Shown: positions 1-5,560 of the stretch, piece after piece | How the letters are laid out: each line of letters opens with the position of its first letter | Position numbering within the stretch: the stretch's first letter is position 1 | Source: Sphingobacteriales bacterium | GTDB lineage: Bacteria > Bacteroidota > Bacteroidia > Chitinophagales > Chitinophagaceae | Assembly (NCBI GenBank): GCA_023251215.1 | Contig: JAHEZF010000061.1 | Location: forward strand, 1 to 8,096 | DNA length: 8,096 nucleotides | Direction: 5' to 3' | Program-made: the position numbers and the translations under genes | The notes under the pieces: model-generated | The model's database searches: none | Seen by the model: the letters and a program-made list of their open reading frames with translations, nothing else | What the model was told of the DNA's origin: nothing

Positions 1-1023
1 CTTCAAAAACAATTTGAAACAAAAGGACTCAAATGGCCTGCGAAATATATCTACATCCGGTCTTTTAAGTACGACAGCCAATTGGAAGTATGGGTAAAGA
101 ATGAGATCAAAGACCCCTTCCGGCTTTTTAAAACCTATAAGGTTTGTGCCCTTGCGGGAACACTTGGGCCAAAGAGAATGGAGGGAGATTACCAGGTGCC
201 CGAAGGATTTTATTATGTCAGCGAATTCAATCCAAACAGCACATACTATTTATCGCTGGGTATTAATTATCCAAATGTTTCAGACAGAATTTTAAGTGAT
301 TCACTCCGGCCCGGAAGTGAAATTTATATTCATGGAAGTTGTGTAACGATTGGTTGTATTCCTATTACTGACCAGCAGATAGATGAATTATATATTCTGG
401 CGGCTTATGCTAAAAACCAGGGACAGGACTTTATCCCGGTTCACATTTTCCCGGTCCGGTTTGATGTGCCTAAAAGTGTAAGCTATCTTGAGAATCTTAC
501 CAGGGATGACCCCGACCTGAAAAAATTCGTCGCTAAGCTGGAAGATGCGTTTAATTATTTTGACAAGTACAAAAAACTGCCGGTGGTAATGATCGGCGAA
601 AAAGGGGAATATATTATTGATGGTGCGTTGCCCCATAAAGTGATTAAAGATGAGAAGCCGGGTAAAAAAATTTCAGTTCAGCACCGGGTAAGAAATGTAG
701 GAGCATTGGCAGAAGCAGTTCATCAATGGCCTCAATTTCCAGGCGGTGGCGAAGCTTTCATCGGGTATCTTGAACAATTGGGCAGAGATATGGCGGCTTA
801 TTTACCCAAAACTGTAAAAAAAACTTATGTGCAGGTAGAGTTTATTGTTGATAAAGATGGTGTACCTACAAATTTCAAAATTCTTAAAGGAATCGGCAAT
901 GAGGATTTCAATGATGAACTGATCTCCCGGATGGAGAATATGCCGGTTTGGAAACCTGCTTTGCTCAATGATAAACCTGTACCAAAGAAAATGGTGCAGA
1001 CGATAACTGTTGGGGCCTTATAA
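1..1023 (+). CDS. L,D-transpeptidase (YafK/YkuD-type) fused to a TonB C-terminal domain, 5' end missing
   Basis: The reading frame is open from base 1, so this is the 3' part of a longer gene; 340 codons are visible. A TTG at 82 is an internal codon, not a convincing start. The first half is an L,D-transpeptidase domain of the YafK branch. It carries IHGSCVTIGCIPITD, with His111 and the likely catalytic Cys119 (codon 355-357) in the HG...GC arrangement, followed by the HIFPVRF segment typical of the branch. The last ~100 residues (about 242-340) resemble the TonB C-terminal domain: PQFPGGGEAFIGYL, then VQVEFIVDKDGVPTNFKILKG, then MPVWKPALLNDKPVPKK. By family, such enzymes make or remodel 3-3 peptidoglycan crosslinks or attach proteins to peptidoglycan in the periplasm; a secretion signal would lie upstream of the window. 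The neighbouring gene is convergent, with 14 bp between stop codons. The domain calls are firm; the role of the TonB-like tail is unknown. Confidence 0.85.
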   Translation, partial: LQKQFETKGLKWPAKYIYIRSFKYDSQLEVWVKNEIKDPFRLFKTYKVCALAGTLGPKRMEGDYQVPEGFYYVSEFNPNSTYYLSLGINYPNVSDRILSDSLRPGSEIYIHGSCVTIGCIPITDQQIDELYILAAYAKNQGQDFIPVHIFPVRFDVPKSVSYLENLTRDDPDLKKFVAKLEDAFNYFDKYKKLPVVMIGEKGEYIIDGALPHKVIKDEKPGKKISVQHRVRNVGALAEAVHQWPQFPGGGEAFIGYLEQLGRDMAAYLPKTVKKTYVQVEFIVDKDGVPTNFKILKGIGNEDFNDELISRMENMPVWKPALLNDKPVPKKMVQTITVGAL

Positions 1024-1037
1024 ATTTTCTTTTCCGG

Positions 1038-2300
1038 TTATTGTATTAAAACCTGTATGGTTTCAGGAGTTTGTTGACGCAGCAGGATCTTTTTACCGTT
1101 CGTTAGTTTTTCAAACAACTCTTTATTGTAATGACGGATAGTAAGCAGTGATAATCCTTTTACCAGTTTCACATCCAGAAATTCTGCAGCGCCTGATGCC
1201 AGCTTTTCATTTTTTTCATTCCACTCATCCAGCACACATAAAAAACTGATGGCGCCGTTCTGTGTCAGGTTGGGTTTGATATTCAGTTTTTCAAAAAGAT
1301 GATAGAGGTGACCGATATGTTGCTCCCCGACAAAAGAAAAATCTTTTGAACTCATCTCTATCATTACCTGTTTTTCTTTCAGTACAATTATGGGTGGTAA
1401 ATGATGGACAGGCATATTATGAATGATCGTTCCGGGTAAGGTGGAGTTTAAAAAACATTTTACATACAGTGGAATGTCTTTATTCTGCAGTGGTTTAATT
1501 GTTTTTGGATGGATGACCTGTGCTCCGTAATAAGCCATCTCGATCACTTCATTGTAATTCAGTTCTGCAATCGGCCTTACATCCGGGAACTGTTTAGGAT
1601 CGGCATTCATTACCGCTTCCACATCTTTCCAGATGGTCAGACTTTCGACATCAAGCATATTGGCAAAAACGGCTGCTGTGTAGTCACTGCCTTCTTTGCC
1701 CAGGGTGGTGCTTTCATTTTCATCGGTTGCTCCTATGAAGCCCTGGGTCAAAACAATATTTGTATCGTTGAACAATGGAACTATTGAACTTTGAACATTT
1801 GAACTTGTCATTTCCCAATCAATAGTTGCGTCCCGAAAATCATCATCGGTACGGATAATATCCCTGACATCTATCCATTTGTTTGCAATCCCTGTTTCAT
1901 TCAGGTAAGCGCTTACAATAGCTGTTGAAAACAATTCGCCGGCACAGGCCACCTGGTCATAATAGTAATCATAACTCCGCACAGGCTTATCATGCAGCAA
2001 CCATTCTACCTCGGTGAAAAAATTTTTGAGTTTCCCTTCGCAGGCCAGGTAATGGGTGACCAATAAATATTTTGCAGTGGTTATGTGTTGTTGTTTTACC
2101 TGTTCAAATAATTTTAGCGCTTCTTCTATTTTTTCATTCCAGAAAGCATCTGTCACTTTTTCAAGCGCATTGGTGGTTTTACCCATGGCAGAAATAATAA
2201 CTAAAATCTTTTCATGGGGAAACTTGCGCAGAATATCGGCCAGGTTTATTATCCTTTCCACACTGTTCACTGATGCTCCGCCGAATTTGAAAACCTTCAT
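1038..2300 (-). CDS. lysC: Monofunctional aspartate kinase with C-terminal ACT region
   Basis: Phosphorylates L-aspartate with ATP, the first step toward lysine, threonine, methionine and diaminopimelate, in the cytoplasm. At 420 residues it has the size of a monofunctional enzyme; no homoserine dehydrogenase domain follows. The N-terminal kinase motif KFGGASV is at residues 5-11, the substrate-region GE at 121-122, TLGKEGSDYTAA at 199-210 and WKDVEAVMNADP at 224-235. AYYGAQVIHPKT follows near 257-266. Residues ~305-420 form the ACT region; NLTQNGAISF at 344-353 is the variant I associate with the short Bacteroidota enzymes. ACT domains usually confer feedback inhibition by end products, but the ligand cannot be read here. 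The ATG at 2300 directly precedes the KFGG motif, so the start is secure. Residues 166-178 are encoded by an odd periodic word tract (see repeat at 1767). The symbol is by function; the genome may hold other aspartate kinases. Confidence 0.93.
   Translation of the reverse strand: MKVFKFGGASVNSVERIINLADILRKFPHEKILVIISAMGKTTNALEKVTDAFWNEKIEEALKLFEQVKQQHITTAKYLLVTHYLACEGKLKNFFTEVEWLLHDKPVRSYDYYYDQVACAGELFSTAIVSAYLNETGIANKWIDVRDIIRTDDDFRDATIDWEMTSSNVQSSIVPLFNDTNIVLTQGFIGATDENESTTLGKEGSDYTAAVFANMLDVESLTIWKDVEAVMNADPKQFPDVRPIAELNYNEVIEMAYYGAQVIHPKTIKPLQNKDIPLYVKCFLNSTLPGTIIHNMPVHHLPPIIVLKEKQVMIEMSSKDFSFVGEQHIGHLYHLFEKLNIKPNLTQNGAISFLCVLDEWNEKNEKLASGAAEFLDVKLVKGLSLLTIRHYNKELFEKLTNGKKILLRQQTPETIQVLIQ
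1767..1804. repeat. Short-period GAAC word tract inside the aspartate kinase gene
   Basis: Five units ending in GAAC occur in a row, with spacings of 8, 8, 7 and 8 nt: gttgaac, aatggaac, tattgaac, tttgaac, atttgaac. On the coding (minus) strand they read as GTTC-led words and encode residues 166-178, including SSNVQSS. The periodicity is directly visible. It resembles the intergenic word tracts elsewhere in this window in unit length, but not in the word used, and no inverted copy is seen nearby. The encoded segment seems close to the family's usual length, so it may be a local replacement or plain chance rather than an insertion. Confidence 0.5.
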
Positions 2301-2305
2301 GTTTA

Positions 2306-2395
2306 TTGATAAGTTGAAAAGTTAACAAGTTAATAAGTTCGCAAATGTCGTTAAAAATATGCCTGCTGGACCTTGTTAACTTTTCAACTTATCAA
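2306..2395. repeat. 24-bp perfect inverted repeat built from AGTT words, between divergent genes
   Basis: The arm at 2306-2329 is the exact reverse complement of 2372-2395, with a 42-nt spacer. The left side is also a degenerate tandem of period 8: agttgaaa (2312), agttaaca (2320), agttaata (2328), agtt (2336). The right side shows the same period in the other orientation: tgttaact, tttcaact, tatcaact (2374-2397). It lies between the divergent aspartate kinase and fructose-bisphosphatase starts, where no terminator is needed. It could be an operator, a structured leader or a mobile/replicative word repeat; the repeat itself is certain, its function is not. Confidence 0.85.
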
Positions 2396-2412
2396 CTATC
2401 TCCCTAATCCCT

Positions 2413-2420
2413 TACTTTTG
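2413..2420 (+). promoter_or_regulatory. Possible -7 promoter box (TACTTTTG) for fructose-1,6-bisphosphatase
   Basis: TACTTTTG fits the Bacteroidota -7 consensus TAnnTTTG and ends 23 bp before the fbp ATG, which would give a short leader. No good -33 TTTG element is seen about 19 bp further upstream, where the right arm of the inverted repeat lies. Assignment rests on one box only. Confidence 0.35.
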
Positions 2421-2443
2421 TCAACAACCTTAAACTTGCCAGC

Positions 2444-3451
2444 ATGATCGTAAACCGCAAAGTCCTTACATTAGATGAGTTCACCATTCAGCAACTCCGC
2501 AGCATTCCCAAGGCTACCGGAGAATTATCAAGCTTGCTGCGTGATATTGGCCTTGCAGCAAAAAGAGTAAATGTGGAAGTGAACAAGGCAGGGCTGGTTG
2601 ATATTTTAGGTGATGCGGGAACCATTAATGTGCAGGGTGAAGATGTAAAAAAACTGGATGTGTATGCCAATAACCAATTTTTAGGTGTGTTGCAGCATGG
2701 TATCAGTTCCGCAGGAATGGGAAGTGAAGAATTGGCAGATATTGTTGTTTTTAATGATGAGATAAGCAACAATTCAAAATACGTGGTAATGATAGACCCG
2801 CTTGACGGCAGCAGCAATATTGATGTAAATGTTTCTATCGGAACTATATTTTCGGTGTACCGGAGGGTAACTGAAAAAGGAACGCCATGTAATCATTCAG
2901 ATTTCCTGCAGAAGGGAACGGAACAGGTGGCTGCGGGGTATATTATTTATGGTTCATCTACGATGATGGTGTATGCAACAAGAAGAGGAGTGAATGGGTT
3001 TACATTGGATCCGTCAATTGGTGAATTCACGTTGAGCCATCCTGATATTAAATGCCCGGATAAAGGGAAAATTTATTCTGTGAATCATGGAAACTTTTTT
3101 AAGTACGATGAAAAAGTAAGAAAGTATATCAACCTGTGCCAGAATAAAACAAAATCTGACGGAGGACCATACACTCAACGATATATTGGAAGCATGGTAG
3201 CCGATGTGCACCGCAACCTGATTAAAGGCGGCATTTTTATGTATCCCGGTACTACAGATAAGCCCAATGGAAAGCTTCGTCTTTTATATGAGTGTAATCC
3301 TTTTGCATTTATTGTAAGTGTAGCCGGTGGAAAAGCTACAAATGGAAAACAAAGGATACTTGATATTCAGCCAACGGAATTGCACCAGCGGACTCCTCTG
3401 TTCATTGGCAGTAAGTTGATGATGGAAGAGTTGGAAACTTATATTAACTGA
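2444..3451 (+). CDS. fbp: Class I fructose-1,6-bisphosphatase
   Basis: Hydrolyses fructose 1,6-bisphosphate to fructose 6-phosphate plus phosphate, the committed gluconeogenic step, in the cytoplasm. The 335-residue length is normal for class I. The signature DPLDGSSNID spans 118-127 and supplies the metal ligands Asp118 and Asp121; the acidic pair Glu95-Glu96 (in GSEEL) and Glu283 (in LLYECNPFAF) complete the usual metal site. INVQGEDVKKLDVYAN (61-76), RYIGSMVADVHR (246-257) and KPNGKLRLLYE (273-283) are further family blocks, the last two near the sugar-phosphate site. The C-terminal RILDIQPTELHQRTPLFIGS is also typical. The ATG start gives a full N-terminal domain. The ABC ATPase gene begins 12 bp after the stop, so the two are probably co-transcribed, although no functional link is known to me. 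Confidence 0.95.
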   Translation: MIVNRKVLTLDEFTIQQLRSIPKATGELSSLLRDIGLAAKRVNVEVNKAGLVDILGDAGTINVQGEDVKKLDVYANNQFLGVLQHGISSAGMGSEELADIVVFNDEISNNSKYVVMIDPLDGSSNIDVNVSIGTIFSVYRRVTEKGTPCNHSDFLQKGTEQVAAGYIIYGSSTMMVYATRRGVNGFTLDPSIGEFTLSHPDIKCPDKGKIYSVNHGNFFKYDEKVRKYINLCQNKTKSDGGPYTQRYIGSMVADVHRNLIKGGIFMYPGTTDKPNGKLRLLYECNPFAFIVSVAGGKATNGKQRILDIQPTELHQRTPLFIGSKLMMEELETYIN

Positions 3452-3463
3452 GAATCATTGAAA

Positions 3464-4225
3464 ATGGCTAATAAAATTATTTCCGTAAGAAACCTGGTTA
3501 AGAATTATGGTAGTTTCCAGGCAGTAAAAGGCATTAGCTTTGATGTGTATGAAAGTGAGATTTTTGGTTTACTCGGTCCCAATGGAGCAGGCAAATCAAC
3601 TACACTGGAAATTATTGAAACACTCCGTGAGAAAACAAGCGGGGAAGTAATAGTGGATGGATTGAACCTTGATAAGCAACCGGGTGAAATTAAAAAAATA
3701 ATTGGCGTACAATTGCAAACAAGCGGTTATTATCCAGGATTAAATCTTACACAGCTGATAGAATTATTCTGTGGTTTGTACAACCGTGATATAAGCCCTA
3801 TGGAATTGCTGGAGATGGTAAACCTGAAGGACAAAGCCAGATCAAAATTTAAAGAACTCAGCGGTGGACAGAAACAAAGATTTTCTGTGGCTACAACACT
3901 GATCAATCAACCAAGAATTATTTTTTTGGATGAACCGACCACGGGTCTTGATCCGCAGGCAAGGAGAAGTTTGTGGGAGCTTGTAAAAAAGATTCGTGAA
4001 AGAGGTGCCACAGTTATCATCACTACGCATTACATGGATGAGGCTGAGTATCTCTGTAACCGTGTTGCCATTATTGATTCGGGAAAAATCGTTGCGATGG
4101 ATAGTCCTGATAAACTGATTGATAATCTACTGGCAACTGGTTTTGAACGACCCAGAGAAATGAAACTGGCCAATCTTGAAGATGTTTTTATTTCATTGAC
4201 CGGGCATTCATTGAGAGAGGAATGA
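3464..4225 (+). CDS. ABC transporter ATP-binding protein (ABC-2 / CcmA-DrrA type)
   Basis: Nucleotide-binding subunit of an ABC exporter, expected to act at the inner membrane face with an ABC-2 permease. With the ATG at 3464 it has 253 residues; a TTG two codons earlier (3458) is in frame but less likely. Walker A GPNGAGKST is at 38-46, Q-loop Gln83, signature LSGGQKQR at 132-139, Walker B IIFLDEP at 152-158, D-loop GLD at 161-163 and H-loop His189. The tail ANLEDVFISLTGHSLREE is the standard end of ABC-2-type ATPases. All catalytic motifs are intact. It follows fbp by 12 bp. The expected permease gene is not next to it: the following gene is a DinB protein, so the partner must be encoded elsewhere. 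The substrate cannot be predicted. Confidence 0.93.
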   Translation: MANKIISVRNLVKNYGSFQAVKGISFDVYESEIFGLLGPNGAGKSTTLEIIETLREKTSGEVIVDGLNLDKQPGEIKKIIGVQLQTSGYYPGLNLTQLIELFCGLYNRDISPMELLEMVNLKDKARSKFKELSGGQKQRFSVATTLINQPRIIFLDEPTTGLDPQARRSLWELVKKIRERGATVIITTHYMDEAEYLCNRVAIIDSGKIVAMDSPDKLIDNLLATGFERPREMKLANLEDVFISLTGHSLREE

Positions 4226-4226
4226 A

Positions 4227-4247
4227 ATGAAGTATGAAGTATGAAGT
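4227..4247. repeat. Three tandem copies of the 7-mer ATGAAGT
   Basis: Exact head-to-tail copies at 4227, 4234 and 4241, starting two bases after the stop codon of the ABC ATPase gene. No inverted copy is seen in the remaining spacer. It is another example of the short-period tracts found at the junctions of this window. Confidence 0.8.
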
Positions 4248-4267
4248 ACGGTGTTCGATTTGCATAA

Positions 4268-4303
4268 ACTGACTAATTTGACTTATATGACCACAATGAC
4301 AGC
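4268..4303. repeat. Four in-phase 9-nt units with TGAC/GAC core, overlapping the start of the DinB gene
   Basis: The units actgactaa, tttgactta, tatgaccac and aatgacagc share GAC at the same phase (4271, 4280, 4289, 4298). Nine nucleotides equal three codons, so in the DinB reading frame they read as an LT-/MT- triplet pattern. Both plausible ATG starts (4287 and 4296) fall inside the tract. The words match those at 5534-5560 (tttgacttat and tgacc). Confidence 0.55.
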
Positions 4304-4826
4304 TGATCTGCGTTACCCGATCGGGGAGTATGAACCTAAACCATTTTCAATTCCTCAAAAAGTTGAATGGCTGGCTGATATAAAATTTTTACCTCTTCAA
4401 TTAGAAAATGCTGTGCTTAACCTGGATGAAGCCCAGCTTTATACTCCTTATCGTGAAGGAGGATGGACTATACAACAAGTAGTACACCATGTGGCAGACA
4501 GCCATATGAATGCCTATTGCCGGTTTAAACTGGGATTGACAGAAGAGAATCCTACTATTAAGCCTTACAATGAAAAACTGTGGGCAGAGTTCAGTGATGT
4601 GCAAAAACTGCCCATCAATATTTCTATTACCCTTTTGCATGCATTACATCTGCGCTGGCACGAAACCCTGAAGTATATAACTGATGAAGAATGGAATAAC
4701 CGGACAGTAGTTCACCCGGAGTATAAAAAAACAATGAGATTATGGTATTTGCTTGGTATGTATGCCTGGCACGGAAAACATCATGTGGCTCATGTAACTT
4801 CACTCCGGGAAAGGATGGGGTGGTGA
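4287..4826 (+). CDS. DinB superfamily protein, YfiT-like (putative metal-dependent hydrolase / thiol S-transferase)
   Basis: A four-helix-bundle DinB-family protein of the YfiT branch, 179 residues from the ATG at 4287. The start is uncertain: a GTG at 4251 and an ATG at 4296 are in frame; family similarity begins at LRYPIGEYEP, so the short starts are favoured, and the upstream codons are repeat words. Blocks TPYREGGWTIQQVVHHVADSH (53-73), RFKLGLTEENPTIKPYNEK (79-97) and WHGKHHVAH (161-169) are characteristic. The likely metal-binding histidines are His68 (or 67), His162 and His166, the usual DinB triad. By family knowledge YfiT of Bacillus subtilis binds a divalent metal and belongs to a set reported as low-molecular-weight thiol S-transferases (bacillithiol). 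Whether this organism makes bacillithiol is not shown here, so the substrate is inference. Family assignment is firm, activity is not. Confidence 0.88.
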   Translation: MTTMTADLRYPIGEYEPKPFSIPQKVEWLADIKFLPLQLENAVLNLDEAQLYTPYREGGWTIQQVVHHVADSHMNAYCRFKLGLTEENPTIKPYNEKLWAEFSDVQKLPINISITLLHALHLRWHETLKYITDEEWNNRTVVHPEYKKTMRLWYLLGMYAWHGKHHVAHVTSLRERMGW

Positions 4827-4827
4827 T

Positions 4828-4908
4828 AAATGTAAAATGCAAGATGCAGAATGTAAAATTTAAAATGAAACCGGCAATTTTACATTTTGTGTTTTACATT
4901 TTACATTC
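4828..4908. repeat. Imperfect 33-bp inverted repeat of TGTAAAA words (long hairpin)
   Basis: Bases 4828-4860 match the reverse complement of 4876-4908 at 27 of 33 positions, around a 15-nt spacer. Both arms are made of repeated atgtaaaa/atgcaaga-type words of roughly 8-11 nt. The element fills nearly the whole gap between the DinB and NUDIX genes and would form a long AU-rich hairpin in a read-through transcript. No pure T tract directly follows a GC-rich stem, so it is not a classical terminator. Confidence 0.8.
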
Positions 4909-4920
4909 TATATTTTCAAT

Positions 4921-5469
4921 ATGAAATGGAAAATTCTTTCTTCAAAATATCTCTTCAATGATCTTTGGTTCAAGGTAAGAAAGGATATTTGCGAAACGCC
5001 GGAAGGGAAGATCATTGATCCTTATTATGTTTATGAATTTCCCACATGGGTTACAGCACTGCCGGTAACCAATGATGGAAAGATCATTTTGGTAAAGCAA
5101 TACCGCCATGCATTAGAGGAAATCTGTATTGAAACTCCCGGTGGTTGTGTGGATGATACTGATAAAAACCTGGAGGAAGCTATTGCAAGAGAACTACTGG
5201 AAGAGACAGGCTTTTCTTTTTCTTCTTATGAATATCTGGGGAAAGTTTCGCCCAATCCCTCCACCAATAATAACCTGATGCACATGTTTCTTGCCAAAGG
5301 AGGTCAGAAGATGTCGGAACAAAAACTGGATGGAAATGAAGAAATAGAAGTGGAATTTTTTACTGTTGATGAAGTGAAGCAATTGCTGAAAGAAAATAAG
5401 ATCATACAAGCTATGCATATCAGCTGCATTATATATGCGTTGGAGAAAATGGGAAGGATAGTCTTATAG
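4921..5469 (+). CDS. NUDIX hydrolase, ADP-ribose pyrophosphatase-like
   Basis: Hydrolyses a nucleoside diphosphate linked to another group, by similarity probably ADP-ribose or a related sugar nucleotide, in the cytoplasm. It has 182 residues. The NUDIX region runs from PGG (73-75) to Phe98, with the catalytic helix RELLEETGF (90-98) intact, including Glu91, Glu94 and Glu95 as metal ligands. The preceding loop departs from the Gx5E spacing: it is one residue longer and has Lys/Asp (Asp81-Lys82) where the semi-conserved Glu would be. VKQYRHALEEICIETPGG (58-75) is the block seen in ADP-ribose pyrophosphatase-type members, and the later acidic stretch GNEEIEVEFFTVDEV fits the same group. The ATG at 4921 follows the hairpin repeat directly; no ribosome binding site is evident. 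It faces folC convergently. Substrate is inference. Confidence 0.9.
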   Translation: MKWKILSSKYLFNDLWFKVRKDICETPEGKIIDPYYVYEFPTWVTALPVTNDGKIILVKQYRHALEEICIETPGGCVDDTDKNLEEAIARELLEETGFSFSSYEYLGKVSPNPSTNNNLMHMFLAKGGQKMSEQKLDGNEEIEVEFFTVDEVKQLLKENKIIQAMHISCIIYALEKMGRIVL

Positions 5470-5560
5470 GTCATAAAAGGCAGATAAGTCAAATAGGTCA
5501 TATCAGTAAAAGACATTATAAATTTTAGCTTCCATGACCCATTTGACTTATTTGACCATT
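5469..5560. repeat. Inverted repeat of 9-nt GTCA words at the NUDIX/folC convergent junction
   Basis: Bases 5484-5501 match the reverse complement of 5534-5551 at 17 of 18 positions, with a 32-nt spacer. The left side is a 9-nt tandem: ggtcataaa, aggcagata, agtcaaata, ggtcatatc (from 5469). The right side is atgacccat, ttgacttat, ttgaccatt (5534, 5543, 5552). The right arm covers the folC stop codon (5548-5550) and its last codons. As the two genes converge here, a bidirectional terminator or RNA-stabilising hairpin is a possible role. Confidence 0.8.

Noticed and set aside
2342..2349. GACATTTG on the minus strand as a lysC -7 box
   Set aside because: It misses the first base of TAnnTTTG and has no -33 partner, so it is too weak to list.
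2488..2817. Minus-strand open frame inside fbp
   Set aside because: It has no recognisable domain and is antisense to a strongly conserved enzyme.
4827..4920. Possible CRISPR or small RNA gene in the hairpin region
   Set aside because: There are no evenly spaced direct repeats with unique spacers, and no promoter or terminator pair supports a separate RNA.
4742..4924. Short plus-strand frame running from the DinB gene through the hairpin repeat
   Set aside because: Its second half is translated word repeat (KCKMQNVKFKM-like) and it overlaps two convincing genes.
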